Origin: Pseudomonas sp. MYb60
Lineage (GTDB): Bacteria; Pseudomonadota; Gammaproteobacteria; Pseudomonadales; Pseudomonadaceae
Length of the DNA: 64,000 nt
Direction of reading: 5' to 3'
Assembly: GCF_002979555.1 (NCBI RefSeq)
Contig: NZ_PCOZ01000013.1
Location: 56,717 to 120,716, forward strand
Below the pieces are notes generated by a model that saw only the letters and a program-made list of their open reading frames with translations, did no database searches and was not told the origin of the DNA. Position 1 is the stretch's first letter. Each line of letters begins with the position of its first letter. Below are positions 45,075 through 53,952 of this stretch, piece by piece. Made by a program: the position numbers and the translations under genes.

Positions 45075-46163
45075 TCACGTGTCTTTTTTACCGCCATCGA
45101 AAGACTGCTTGAACACCTCTGCCAGCCACTTCCGATAGTGCGTTCCGAAAAACCTCGCAATCGCGAAAAATAACGAGCCCATTTCCACGATAAACGTTAT
45201 GTATTTGGATATTCTGGGCAAGAAGGCCACGTCTCCATTCATCTCATGAAGGGCCAAAATCATGCCAAATACCTCGTTCATTGCCTCACTGCGTACCGCC
45301 CTCGGCACATCTCCGCGGCCCCGCCCCGTCAGTTGCGCCTCGTACCCCATGCGCTTGAGCGTATTGTTGAGCGTGTTCTCGCTGATGCTTTCCCGCGGCT
45401 TGCTACGATGGGGCAGCAAGAAGGATTGTGCCGGCAACTTGGCCGCCAACAAGCCTTTGATGATTTCAACGGCTGGCCGGGACAGCGGCACAATGTAAGG
45501 CGGGATCTCCTCGCTTTCCTGACGCTCACGCACCTGCAATTGCTTGACCCCCTCGGCCGGGATGATCCACAACCCTCGCTCCAGATCGAACTGCTCAGGC
45601 TTGGCCGCGCGCAACTCGCCCGTGCGCACTCCGGTCAGCAACGGGAAGCGGATACCCGGCACCGTATTGGGGTGGCCACCGCAGCTGCGCAGCTTGTGCA
45701 GGAATAAGGGGAGTTCGTCCATCCGCAGATGAGGATTGTGGCGGACTTTGGGTTTGGGCAGGATGTCTTTGTCGAAGTGACGATCTATCTGCGACAAGGC
45801 GCTTTGGCGTCCCGCGTTCAGGCTCAATGCCCTGAACGCGCGCCAGTCTTTGAAAACGCTACGAATCGAGTTCTCGGTCGAAGCACTGGCGGCCAGCCGC
45901 GCTTCACGGCGGTTGGCGCGCGGATCGATGCCCTGGGCGACCAGCGCGCGCGCCTCGTCACGGGCCGTGCGCGCCTCTTTGAGGCTGACTGCCGGGTAAA
46001 CACCGAAAGAAATGCGCGCCTGCTTGCCCAACCAGTAGAAGCGGAAGTGCCATTGCTTGGCACCCCTGGGGCCTACGAATGTCGCAAGCCCACCCGAGTC
46101 TTTGAGGGCGTAGTTCTTACCGTAAGGTTTCGCCTGGCGAACGGCAGTATCGGTCAAGGCCAT
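45075..46163 (-). pseudogene. Decayed P4-type tyrosine integrase
   Basis: Remnant of a phage P4-like integrase. The N-terminal arm-binding domain is intact in outline (MALTDTAVRQAKPYGKNYAL, then RFYWLGKQARISFGVYPAVS). The core-binding region is shortened: DRHFDKDILP runs straight into KVRHNPHLRMDELP, so about 70 residues expected there are missing. The first catalytic Arg is present in LLTGVRTGELRA. After LTGRGRGDVPRAVR the sequence loses the His-x-x-Arg and Tyr region and ends in unrelated residues. It cannot be catalytic. Its position just downstream of tRNA-Gly is the usual place for such an integrase at an island end. Confidence 0.8.
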
Positions 46164-46393
46164 GAGTACATCTCCCGTCTCGTAGGGTCGAGGAGATGTA
46201 TATCGATGCCGCACCGGGGCGCTCTACTCAAAAACCGCTGTGCCCGCCACCCGGACTCTATGTACATTAAAAATGTACTTAAAATTCACGGCTGAGGGTG
46301 GTTTTCGGCAGATCGAACTGGAACGAAAAAAGACGCCTAAGCGTCTATTTTCAATGACTTACAGAACTCAATGAAACTCTGTAGATCTATAAT

Positions 46394-46469
<76 letters not shown>

Positions 46470-46529
46470 TTGGTGATGCGCATTCTATCGGAATCTCAGA
46501 ACCCGTCAACCCCTTGATTCAAAAAAGTT

Positions 46530-47090
46530 TTATTTCTTTTCCACGGTGGTGCGCAGATGAGGCCAGGCTGCGCGCAGATACTGAAGCATGGACCACAGCG
46601 TCAGGCCGGCTGCGATCAGCAGTAAGGCGTAGCCGGTGAGGACCCAGAAGGAAAAGTCCGACGGGTTGGCCAGTAGGATCACCAGCGCGAGCATTTGCGC
46701 AGCGGTTTTCCATTTGCCCAGGTTGGACACGGCCACGTGGGCACGGGCGCCGATCTCGGCCATCCACTCGCGCAGCGCCGAGACGACGATTTCGCGGCCG
46801 ATGATGACCGCCGCCGGCAGGGTCAGCCACAAGTTGCCGTGTTCCTGAACCAGCAGGACCAGCGCAACGGCCACCATCAGCTTGTCGGCCACCGGGTCCA
46901 GGAACGCACCGAAGGGCGTGCTCTGCTCCAGGCGGCGGGCCAGGTAGCCGTCCAGCCAGTCAGTGGCGGCGGCGAAGGCAAACACCGAGCTGGAGGCGGC
47001 ATAGCTCCATTCGTACGGCAAATAGAACAACAGAATGAAAATCGGAATGAGCAGGACGCGTAGAACGGTGATCAGATTAGGGATATTCAT
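46530..47090 (-). CDS. pgsA: CDP-diacylglycerol-glycerol-3-phosphate phosphatidyltransferase
   Basis: Inner-membrane enzyme of 186 residues making phosphatidylglycerol-phosphate. The CDP-alcohol phosphotransferase signature DG-x2-AR-x8-G-x3-D-x3-D is present in DWLDGYLARRLEQ followed by TPFGAFLDPVADK. Several hydrophobic helices surround it. The ATG at 47090 (MNIPNLITVLR) is the usual start; a GTG two codons upstream is possible. It lies downstream of uvrC in the gacA-uvrC-pgsA order. Confidence 0.95.
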   Translation of the reverse strand: MNIPNLITVLRVLLIPIFILLFYLPYEWSYAASSSVFAFAAATDWLDGYLARRLEQSTPFGAFLDPVADKLMVAVALVLLVQEHGNLWLTLPAAVIIGREIVVSALREWMAEIGARAHVAVSNLGKWKTAAQMLALVILLANPSDFSFWVLTGYALLLIAAGLTLWSMLQYLRAAWPHLRTTVEKK

Positions 47091-47122
47091 CGGCACAACT
47101 GGCTACGAGGTGGAAAGGCATT

Positions 47123-48946
47123 CTATTCGCTGTGCAGGTTTGCATAAATCAACTCAGCGAGCTTTTTACTGATACCGGGTGCTTTGGCGATCTCGTCAAT
47201 GCTGGCACGGGACAGCTCCTGCAAGCCACCAAAATGTTTAAGCAAGTCGCGACGCCGTGTCGGCCCGACCCCCGCCACCCCTTCCAGGGTTGAGGTTCGC
47301 CGGGTTTTGCCACGCCGTGCGCGGTGGCCGGTAATGGCGAAACGGTGAGCTTCGTCGCGGATCTGTTGAATCAAATGCAGGGCGGGTGAGTCGCCTTTCA
47401 AGGTGAACTCATGGGCCGCATCATTCAAGTACAACGTCTCGAAACCGGCTTTACGCGTGGCACCTTTGGCCACGCCGAGCAGAATCAAGTCCGGTACCGC
47501 CAGTTCGTTGAGTACGTCGCGGGCCATGGACAACTGGCCCTTGCCGCCGTCCACCAGGAGGATATCGGGTAACTTGCCCTCCCCGTCCTTCAGCTTGCTG
47601 AAGCGGCGCGTGAGCGCCTGATGCATCGCGGCGTAGTCATCGCCGGCGGTCACGCCTTCAATGTTGTAGCGCCGGTAGTCGGCTTTGATCGGGCCTTCCG
47701 GGCCGAACACCACGCAGGACGCCACCGTGGCCTCGCCGCTGGAGTGACTGATGTCGTAGCACTCCAGACGCTGCGGTGGCTCGTCCAGGTTGAGCACCTC
47801 GGCCAAGGCGTCGAAGCGTGCGGCGACGTGCTGTCGATTGGCCAGGCGTGCACTCAAGGCCTGCTCGGCGTTGGTCACGGCCAGTTGCTGCCAGCGCGCG
47901 CGGGTGCCTCGTACCCGATGACTGATATCGAGTTCGCGGCCGCGCAGCCCGTGGATCGCCTCGATCAACGTGGGGAAATCTTCGTGGACGACGTTGACGA
48001 TCAATTCCGAAGGCAGGTCGCGCTCCGGGCTGCTGACGTAGTATTGGCCAAGGAACGCGGCCATGACTTCCGACACATCTTCGTCGATACCGGTTTGCGG
48101 GAAGAAGTTCTTGCTGCCCAGCACACGCCCTCCCCGCACGCTGATCAAATGCACGCAGGCGCCACCCGGGTTGACGAACGCGGCGATTACGTCGACGTCG
48201 CCAGTGCCGCCTTCCATGCTCTGCTGGTCCTGCACGCGGCGCAGCAAGGAAATCTGGTCACGCAGTTCGGCGGCGCGTTCGAAGTCCAGGGTGCTGGCCG
48301 CCTGCTCCATGGCGCTGGACAGCTCGTCGGTGAGCGCATTGCTGCGCCCCTCGAGGAACATCACCGAATGCCGTACATCTTCGGCATACTCGGCCGCATC
48401 GACCAGGCCAACACAGGGGGCTTTGCAGCGTTTGATCTGGTACTGCAGGCACGGCCGGGTGCGGTTCTTGTAGAAGCTGTCTTCGCACTGGCGCACAAAA
48501 AAGGTTTTTTGCAACAGGCTCAGGCTTTCCCGGATGGCGCCCGCACTGGGATAAGGCCCGAAATACTTGCCCTTCTGCTTCTTTGCGCCACGGTGGATGC
48601 TAAGGCGTGGGAAATGGCCGTCGGACAAGAATACGTAAGGGTAGGATTTATCATCACGCAGCAGGATGTTATAGGGCGGGCGCCATTCCTTGATCAGCGT
48701 CTGCTCAAGCAGCAGTGCCTCGGTCTCGTTCGCGGTGATGGTGGTTTCAACCTGGGCGATCCGCGCAACGAGTGCGGCCGTCTTGGGCGCAAGGCCGCTC
48801 TTGCGAAAATAGCTCGCCAGACGGTTCTTCAGGTTCTTGGCTTTACCCACATAAAGCAGGCGCGCCTCGTTGTCGAACATGCGGTACACGCCGGGGCGTC
48901 CACTGCAGGTCGAGAGAAAGGCGCTTGGATCAAACGATGTGGTCAT
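47123..48946 (-). CDS. uvrC: Excinuclease ABC subunit C
   Basis: Dual-incision endonuclease of nucleotide-excision repair, 607 residues. The N-terminal GIY-YIG domain (GRPGVYRMFDNEARLLYVGK) cuts 3' of the lesion, a central UVR domain binds UvrB, the RNase-H-like domain contains ECYDISHSSGEATVASCVVF, and tandem helix-hairpin-helix motifs end the protein (GVGPTRRRDLLKHFGGLQEL). The ATG at 48946 opens MTTSFDPSAFLSTCSG. It is 1-2 bp from overlapping gacA, a long-known arrangement in which uvrC is co-transcribed behind gacA. Confidence 0.96.
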   Translation of the reverse strand: MTTSFDPSAFLSTCSGRPGVYRMFDNEARLLYVGKAKNLKNRLASYFRKSGLAPKTAALVARIAQVETTITANETEALLLEQTLIKEWRPPYNILLRDDKSYPYVFLSDGHFPRLSIHRGAKKQKGKYFGPYPSAGAIRESLSLLQKTFFVRQCEDSFYKNRTRPCLQYQIKRCKAPCVGLVDAAEYAEDVRHSVMFLEGRSNALTDELSSAMEQAASTLDFERAAELRDQISLLRRVQDQQSMEGGTGDVDVIAAFVNPGGACVHLISVRGGRVLGSKNFFPQTGIDEDVSEVMAAFLGQYYVSSPERDLPSELIVNVVHEDFPTLIEAIHGLRGRELDISHRVRGTRARWQQLAVTNAEQALSARLANRQHVAARFDALAEVLNLDEPPQRLECYDISHSSGEATVASCVVFGPEGPIKADYRRYNIEGVTAGDDYAAMHQALTRRFSKLKDGEGKLPDILLVDGGKGQLSMARDVLNELAVPDLILLGVAKGATRKAGFETLYLNDAAHEFTLKGDSPALHLIQQIRDEAHRFAITGHRARRGKTRRTSTLEGVAGVGPTRRRDLLKHFGGLQELSRASIDEIAKAPGISKKLAELIYANLHSE

Positions 48947-48947
48947 G

Positions 48948-49589
48948 TCAGGCGCTGGCGTCCACCATGCCATGGCGCACCGCGAGCAGGGTCAATTCAA
49001 CATCACTGCTGATGGCGAGCTTCTCGAAAATGCGATAGCGGTAAGTGTTGACGGTCTTGGGCGACAGGCACAGCTTGTCGGAAATCGTCTGGACCTTCTG
49101 GCAACCGACAATCATCAGCGCAATCTGGATTTCCCGCTCCGACAACACATCAAACGGCGACTCGCTGGTGGGCTGGAAGGATTTGATCGCCAACTGCTGG
49201 GCAATCTGCGGGCTGATATACCGCTGACCCGCAAACACCAGGCGAATGGCCTGGACCATTTCGGCCAAGCCGGCGCCCTTGGTCAGGTAACCCGCCGCGC
49301 CAGCCTGCAGAAGACGGGTCGGAAACGGGTCTTCCTCGCACACGGTGACCGCCACGACCTTGATGTCCGGGTGACTGCGCAGCAACTTGGTGGTGGCGCC
49401 CAGGCCGCCGATGCCGGGCATCTTGACGTCCATCAGCACCACATCGGGTTTCAGTTCCCGCGCCTTGACCAGGGATTCTTCCCCGGACTCAGCCTGGCCG
49501 ACCACTTGCAGGCCATCGATGTCAGCCAGCATTCGTGTAATGCCTGTACGAACGAGATCATGATCATCGACTACTAGCACCCTAATCAA
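48948..49589 (-). CDS. gacA: Global response regulator GacA
   Basis: NarL-type regulator of 213 residues that, when phosphorylated by GacS, activates the Rsm small RNAs controlling secondary metabolism, biofilm and often T6SS. It has the receiver domain with acidic pocket VVDDHDLVRTG and phospho-acceptor VLMDVKMP, and a LuxR-type helix-turn-helix LSEREIQIALMIVGCQKVQT. The start is the TTG at 49589 (LIRVLVVDDHD), the accepted start in Pseudomonas. Residues after the acceptor read GGLGATTKLL, where many homologues have GGLEATRKL; see findings. Confidence 0.95.
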   Translation of the reverse strand: MIRVLVVDDHDLVRTGITRMLADIDGLQVVGQAESGEESLVKARELKPDVVLMDVKMPGIGGLGATTKLLRSHPDIKVVAVTVCEEDPFPTRLLQAGAAGYLTKGAGLAEMVQAIRLVFAGQRYISPQIAQQLAIKSFQPTSESPFDVLSEREIQIALMIVGCQKVQTISDKLCLSPKTVNTYRYRIFEKLAISSDVELTLLAVRHGMVDASA

Positions 49590-49737
49590 GCAGACACCTC
49601 GCGAAATGGTCTTATAGGTTGCCGGACACCTTAGCAAAAAACAGCGGCGCAGACCTAGTTGCAAGCGTCATATAGATAGACACTTCGCGCCCCCAAAACC
49701 TGCCAGACGACCGGCTCAAGCATGGGCAAGGGTCGGT

Positions 49738-50103
49738 TCAGGCCTTTGGAAGGATCGACTTGGGCTTGCCGTTCTGCGACGTGGCGCACTCGGCCAGCGT
49801 AGCGGTCAACCGACGGATAGCGTCCTGATCTTCCTTGAACAGGGCCCGAAAGTGCTCAAGGAGCTTTTCTTCCAGCCGGTTCAGGTTTTCCAGTTGGAGT
49901 GGCGTGCGATTACCCGTCAGCACGTACAATACATCCACGCCTCGCCCGGCGACGCGTGACAAGTAATCGGCCTTGGGCGCTCGCGCCCCACCCTCATACT
50001 TGCCTTGGGCATTGGCTTCAACACCGCCGATTTCACCAAACATTTTCTGTGACAGGCCAAGACGTTCTCTTTCCTGCCTTAAACGCGCGCCGATTCCACT
50101 CAT
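49738..50103 (-). CDS. Xre-family helix-turn-helix regulator
   Basis: Protein of about 121 residues with an N-terminal Cro/CI-type helix-turn-helix (IGARLRQERERLGLSQKMFG, then NAQGKYEGGARAPKADYLSR) and a helical tail. The ATG at 50103 directly starts the conserved domain; the longer frame has no support. Target and inducer are unknown. It stands between gacA and a GNAT gene on the same strand. Confidence 0.8.
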   Translation of the reverse strand: MSGIGARLRQERERLGLSQKMFGEIGGVEANAQGKYEGGARAPKADYLSRVAGRGVDVLYVLTGNRTPLQLENLNRLEEKLLEHFRALFKEDQDAIRRLTATLAECATSQNGKPKSILPKA

Positions 50104-50198
50104 TTGGATCCATGATCCTTTTTGGCACACCCCAAGAGGGGGCGCGCTGATCCCATTTGCACACAGCAGCATACGCTTGTGCGCTCGATGTGCTTGCG

Positions 50199-50639
50199 CT
50201 ACTCCCCCAGCGCTGCCGGACACTCGCGCTCCATGCGCCAGAAACAGTCCTCCTCCCCGACGATGCTCAGCCCCGAACGCTGATACAGCCGGCGTGCCGG
50301 GTTGGTCTTGAACACGGTCAAGCGCAACAACCCCAGCGCCCGCGCCTTGACGGCCATGCTTTCAAGCACCCAACTGCCCGCACCCTGCTTGCGATAGCGC
50401 TCCAGCAGATGCAGCTCGCGGATATACAACGCCCGGCTGTCGCGGCTCAGGCTGATGAACCCCATCACATGGTCGTCGTCGCAGATCAGCCAGTTTTCAC
50501 GGCCCGCCCAGGCTATGTCGAAGCCGTCGCCGGACCACCACAAGCCGTACTCCTTGTAATAGGGGGTCATGGCGTCATGGGTCAGGTTCCGGGCGAATGG
50601 CAGGTCTTGGTCCGTCGCTGCGCGCAGGTGAAACGTCAT
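50199..50639 (-). CDS. GNAT-family N-acetyltransferase
   Basis: Acetyl-CoA-dependent acetyltransferase of 146 residues. The central strand and acetyl-CoA loop are visible as LYIRELHLLERYRKQGAGSW, matching the Q/R-x-x-G-x-A/G motif (RKQGAG), followed by the helix VLESMAVKARALGL and the strand LRLTVFKTNPARRLYQRSG. The acceptor substrate is unknown. Confidence 0.83.
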   Translation of the reverse strand: MTFHLRAATDQDLPFARNLTHDAMTPYYKEYGLWWSGDGFDIAWAGRENWLICDDDHVMGFISLSRDSRALYIRELHLLERYRKQGAGSWVLESMAVKARALGLLRLTVFKTNPARRLYQRSGLSIVGEEDCFWRMERECPAALGE

Positions 50640-50867
50640 TTAGATGAGCACCCGTGCGCAAGACCGAATACCGACACCCGCGGTGATGAAAAGGGGTTGC
50701 GCAACAACAAGGGGCAAGGCAGTCATGATCGCGTCCTGGCAAATCAGTATCAAAGTATGTTCAGCATATCTCGGCAATAGCCATCAGTGCCTGCACGCCA
50801 TAGAAATTACTGATTGAATCCAGCCGCATGCCTCTAGTAAGCTCCCTCCATCATTTGGAGACACGCC

Positions 50868-51002
50868 ATGTTGCAACTCACCCACACTCAGGTCTGCCCT
50901 GCTGCCAGCGCCCCGCGCTCGGTGTCGGCTACCCGTGTGAACGGTTCGAGCGCACAGGCATGCTTTTATTTTGGGTATTGGTTTAGCCACTGGCGCGCCT
51001 GA
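50868..51002 (+). CDS. Aromatic-rich leader peptide of the DAHP synthase gene
   Basis: A 44-codon ORF with GGAG seven bases before its ATG. Its last third reads ACFYFGYWFSHWRA, with eight aromatic residues (Phe, Tyr, Trp) in eleven positions. The ORF is followed after 52 bp by a strong intrinsic terminator (51055-51090), then by a second small ORF and a DAHP synthase gene. This is the layout of transcription attenuation: a ribosome stalled at the aromatic codons for lack of charged tRNA would alter folding so that the terminator does not form. Confidence 0.75.
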   Translation: MLQLTHTQVCPAASAPRSVSATRVNGSSAQACFYFGYWFSHWRA

Positions 51003-51054
51003 TACCTGAAATCGGCGCCCACTACTCAAGGGGTCGCCTGCCAGAGAAATCTAA

Positions 51055-51090
51055 CCCCCGGTCGGCTCCCCGACCGGGGGTTTTGTTTTT
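51055..51090 (+). terminator. Attenuator terminator upstream of the DAHP synthase gene
   Basis: Perfect 11-bp stem CCCCCGGTCGG / CCGACCGGGGG with a CTCC loop, followed by TTTTGTTTTT. It lies between the first leader peptide and the biosynthetic gene, with no other gene ending here, so it should act as an attenuator. Confidence 0.88.
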
Positions 51091-51133
51091 CAGGCCCTTG
51101 AATTTTTCGAAGACTACTTAAAGGACACACGAC

Positions 51134-51286
51134 ATGAACTACGCCACCTATTACCGCTACGACACTTGCACTGCATGGCGATTTAGCAAGCTCCGCTCGG
51201 GACAGCCTGCCGCCTCCGATCGGTCACCTCTTGGTGGCAAGCCAACACACGTAGCCGATACGGCCAATTGTCGAACACCCCAGTAG
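51134..51286 (+). CDS. Second possible aromatic leader peptide
   Basis: A 50-codon ORF starting MNYATYYRYDTCTAWRF, with four Tyr, one Trp and one Phe in its first 17 codons. AAAGGA lies about nine bases before its ATG. It begins 44 bp after the terminator and ends 46 bp before the DAHP synthase start. It could be a second, Tyr-sensing leader working by translation coupling, since no clear second terminator follows. Reality is less certain than for the first leader. Confidence 0.5.
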   Translation: MNYATYYRYDTCTAWRFSKLRSGQPAASDRSPLGGKPTHVADTANCRTPQ

Positions 51287-51332
51287 GGCCGCGCGCGGGA
51301 ACAACCCGCCGCCTGCCCAGGAAGCCCAGAAC

Positions 51333-52424
51333 ATGAACTCTGCCACCGCCGTTTTGCCCCGCTCCGCCCTGAACAGCGCCCTCACCTGCGCCAACGAAGC
51401 ACTCTCCCAGCGCCTGCCCAGCGCCCTTGAGCTCAAGCAGCAATTGCCTCTCAGCCCGTTCCTCAACGAACAAGTGCATGCCCATCGCCAAGCCGTGCGC
51501 GCTATCCTCAACGGTGACGACTCCCGCTTGCTGGTGATTGTCGGCCCGTGCTCGATCCATGACCCCGAATCGGCCATGGAATACGCACGCAACCTGAAGA
51601 AGCTGGCGCTGGAAGTCAGCGACCAGATGTTGCTGGTGATCCGTGCCTACGTCGAAAAACCACGCACCACCATCGGCTGGAAAGGCCTGGCCTACGACCC
51701 GCACTTGGATGGCAGTGATGACATGGCCGCCGGCCTCACCCTGTCCCGTGAACTGATGCGCGAGATGCTGCGCCTGGGTCTGCCAGTCGCCACGGAACTG
51801 CTGCAGCCGATGGCCGCCGGGTACTTTGATGACGTGCTCAGCTGGGTTGCGATTGGCGCACGCACCACCGAGTCGCAGATCCACCGCGAAATGGCCAGTG
51901 GCCTGGGCATGCCCGTGGGCTTCAAGAATGGCACCGACGGTGGCGTCGCGATCGCCTGTGACGCCATGCGCTCGGCGTCCCATCCGCACCGCCACTTCGG
52001 CGTCGACAGCCAGGGTCATCCGGCGATCATCCAGACCCCGGGCAACCCCGATACCCACATGGTATTGCGCGGCGGTCACCGTGGACCGAACTACGATGCG
52101 CAGAGTGTCGCCCAGGTGAAGCACGATCTGGCCAAGTCCAAGGTCGCGGCGCGCATCATGGTCGATTGCAGCCATGCCAACAGTGGCAAGGACCCGCTGC
52201 GTCAACCGGCGGTGTTCAACGAGGTGTTGGAGCAGCGCCTGCAAGGCGACACGTCGCTGATCGGCATGATGCTGGAAAGCCATCTGTTCGAAGGCTGCCA
52301 GCCGTTGAGCGCCTCGATGAAATACGGTGTGTCGGTGACCGATGGTTGCCTGGGTTGGGAAAGTACCGAGCACTTGTTGCGCAGTGCGGCCGAGCGGTTG
52401 CGCGCGAGCAACGCCCCCATCTGA
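51333..52424 (+). CDS. aroF: 3-deoxy-7-phosphoheptulonate (DAHP) synthase, class I
   Basis: First enzyme of the shikimate pathway, condensing phosphoenolpyruvate and erythrose-4-phosphate; 363 residues. Conserved segments are LVIVGPCSIHDPESAMEYAR, RAYVEKPRTTIGWKGL, GARTTESQIHREMASGL, GFKNGTDGGVAIA and the metal-site region MVDCSHANSGKDP. The AroF/G/H type cannot be settled by reading, but the Tyr/Phe/Trp-rich leaders upstream point to control by aromatic amino acid supply. The long reverse-strand frame across this gene is a shadow. Confidence 0.93.
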   Translation: MNSATAVLPRSALNSALTCANEALSQRLPSALELKQQLPLSPFLNEQVHAHRQAVRAILNGDDSRLLVIVGPCSIHDPESAMEYARNLKKLALEVSDQMLLVIRAYVEKPRTTIGWKGLAYDPHLDGSDDMAAGLTLSRELMREMLRLGLPVATELLQPMAAGYFDDVLSWVAIGARTTESQIHREMASGLGMPVGFKNGTDGGVAIACDAMRSASHPHRHFGVDSQGHPAIIQTPGNPDTHMVLRGGHRGPNYDAQSVAQVKHDLAKSKVAARIMVDCSHANSGKDPLRQPAVFNEVLEQRLQGDTSLIGMMLESHLFEGCQPLSASMKYGVSVTDGCLGWESTEHLLRSAAERLRASNAPI

Positions 52425-52438
52425 TCGATGAAGACCAG

Positions 52439-52461
52439 ACTGTGGGAGGCTCCCTCCTACA
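52439..52461. repeat. Short imperfect palindrome after the DAHP synthase gene
   Basis: CTGTGGGAGG-CTC-CCTCCTACAG, resembling the short palindromic repeats of P. fluorescens (type TGTGGGAGG...). Could alternatively serve as a weak terminator for the gene ending at 52424. Confidence 0.4.
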
Positions 52462-52581
52462 GTTTGTCGTCGACGATTCGTGACGCGGGGTAAAAAGACC
52501 TTTCTCGAATCGGCGGTTTTTCCGAAGGAACGCCACGGGGATACTCGACTCCACTGTTCACACGCCCTTTCGGAGTTACTG

Positions 52582-53400
52582 ATGTCTACCCCTACGCACA
52601 CCATTCCGGCCTTTGGCCTCGGCACGTTCCGCTTGCAGGGCAAGGTGGTGATCGATTCGGTCAGCAATGGCCTGGAATTGGGCTACCGCGTCATCGACAC
52701 CGCGCAGGTCTACGAGAACGAAACAGAGGTAGGTCAGGCGATTGCCGACAGCGGCATTCCACGTGATGAGCTGTTCATTACCAGCAAGATCTGGATCGCC
52801 CATTTTGCCGAAGGCCAGTTGATCCCCAGCCTCAAGGAAAGCCTGCGCAAACTGAAGACCGATTACCTGGACCTCACCTTGATTCACTGGCCATCCCCGG
52901 AAGACAAGGTGCCCGTTGCCGAATTCATGGAGCAATTGCTGGAAGCCAAGCGCCAAGGCCTGACACGCCAGATCGGCATTTCCAACTTCACCATCGACCT
53001 GATGAAGCAAGCCATCGCCGCGGTTGGCGCCGAGCATATCGCCACCAACCAGGTCGAATTGCACCCGTACCTGCAGAACCGCAAGGTCGTGGAGTTCGCC
53101 AGCGCCCACGGTATCCAGACCACCTCGTACATGACCCTGGCCTACGGCGAAGTGCTCAAGGATCCCGTGATCCAGCAGATCGCCGAGAGTCACCAGGCCA
53201 CAGCGGCGCAGGTCACCCTGGCCTGGGCCCTGCAGCAAGGTTTCGCCGTGATCCCCTCTTCAACCAAACGCGCCAACCTGGAGAGCAACCTCAAGGCCCT
53301 GCAACTGACCTTGAGTGCCGAGGACATGGCCCGGATCGCCGGCCTGGAACGCGGCCTTCGCTTGACCAGCCCAAAAGGCATTGCGCCGCAGTGGGACTAG
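52582..53400 (+). CDS. dkgB: Aldo/keto reductase (2,5-diketo-gluconate reductase B-like)
   Basis: NADPH-dependent reductase of about 272 residues. It starts IPAFGLGTFRLQGKVVIDSV and has GYRVIDTAQVYENETEVGQA (catalytic Asp and Tyr), TSKIWIAHF (Lys), LTLIHWPSP (His) and the cofactor end VIPSSTKRANLESNL. This fits the DkgB/YafB group acting on diketo-gluconate, methylglyoxal and similar carbonyls. The ATG at 52582 is used; its stop overlaps the convergent pseudo-receiver gene. Confidence 0.87.
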   Translation: MSTPTHTIPAFGLGTFRLQGKVVIDSVSNGLELGYRVIDTAQVYENETEVGQAIADSGIPRDELFITSKIWIAHFAEGQLIPSLKESLRKLKTDYLDLTLIHWPSPEDKVPVAEFMEQLLEAKRQGLTRQIGISNFTIDLMKQAIAAVGAEHIATNQVELHPYLQNRKVVEFASAHGIQTTSYMTLAYGEVLKDPVIQQIAESHQATAAQVTLAWALQQGFAVIPSSTKRANLESNLKALQLTLSAEDMARIAGLERGLRLTSPKGIAPQWD

Positions 53401-53819
53401 ACCCCTGCCACCGGTGTGCGGGATAACTCCCGCAACCAGGGCAATACCCGCAGGCCAGCTGCGGCCTCGGGCGGGTCGATGATGTCCATGAAATGTTCCA
53501 GGTTGACGTTGTCCGGAACGCCCGGCAGCCGCACCAATACCGCCGGCGACGTGCCGCTGGCTGCGCCCAGGTCCAGATGGTCATAGACCAGCACATGGCG
53601 CGCCTGGGCTTGTGGCTCGCAGGCTTGCACCGCGAGCCCGGCATTGATGATCAGTACGTCAAAGGGTGTTGCCGGGCGGGCCGTGAGCCGCTGGACTTCA
53701 TCGAAGGTCTGGACCGGGACGATACGGTAGTACCCCAGCTGGTTGAGCATTTTCTCGATGTACAACCGTTGCAGGTGCAGTTCATCGGCAATCAGGATGG
53801 TCAGTGCTTTGTTCGGCAT
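53397..53819 (-). CDS. Receiver-like domain protein lacking the phospho-acceptor
   Basis: Protein of about 140 residues with a response-regulator receiver layout: LTILIADELHLQRLYIEKML begins like a receiver, and PFDVLIINAGLAVQ occupies the third strand. The position normally held by the phosphorylated Asp is Asn (DVLIIN), and the first acidic pair is reduced to DE. It lacks an output domain. It follows the hybrid kinase gene by about 130 bp in the same direction, so it could modulate that system as a phosphorylation-independent partner. Confidence 0.7.
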   Translation of the reverse strand: MPNKALTILIADELHLQRLYIEKMLNQLGYYRIVPVQTFDEVQRLTARPATPFDVLIINAGLAVQACEPQAQARHVLVYDHLDLGAASGTSPAVLVRLPGVPDNVNLEHFMDIIDPPEAAAGLRVLPWLRELSRTPVAGV

Positions 53820-53952
53820 GGCAAACCCCTGGACAGTCAACGCTCGTCAGTGAGCGCTGCCCATTTTCCAGACATATCCGGCGGACAAAATCAGCCTTGT
53901 TCCCCTTCAGCGTAGGAGTTATCCCAAATTGACCCAACGGCCGTCACGTCAG

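Noticed and set aside
47621..49012. 463-codon plus-strand frame across uvrC
   Set aside because: Antisense to an unmistakable uvrC; no domain content, and such mirror frames occur opposite most long genes here.
51183..52667. 494-codon open frame on the minus strand across the DAHP synthase gene
   Set aside because: It is the antisense shadow of a clear aroF gene in high-GC DNA; the translation has no recognisable domain and low-complexity His/Gln/Arg content.
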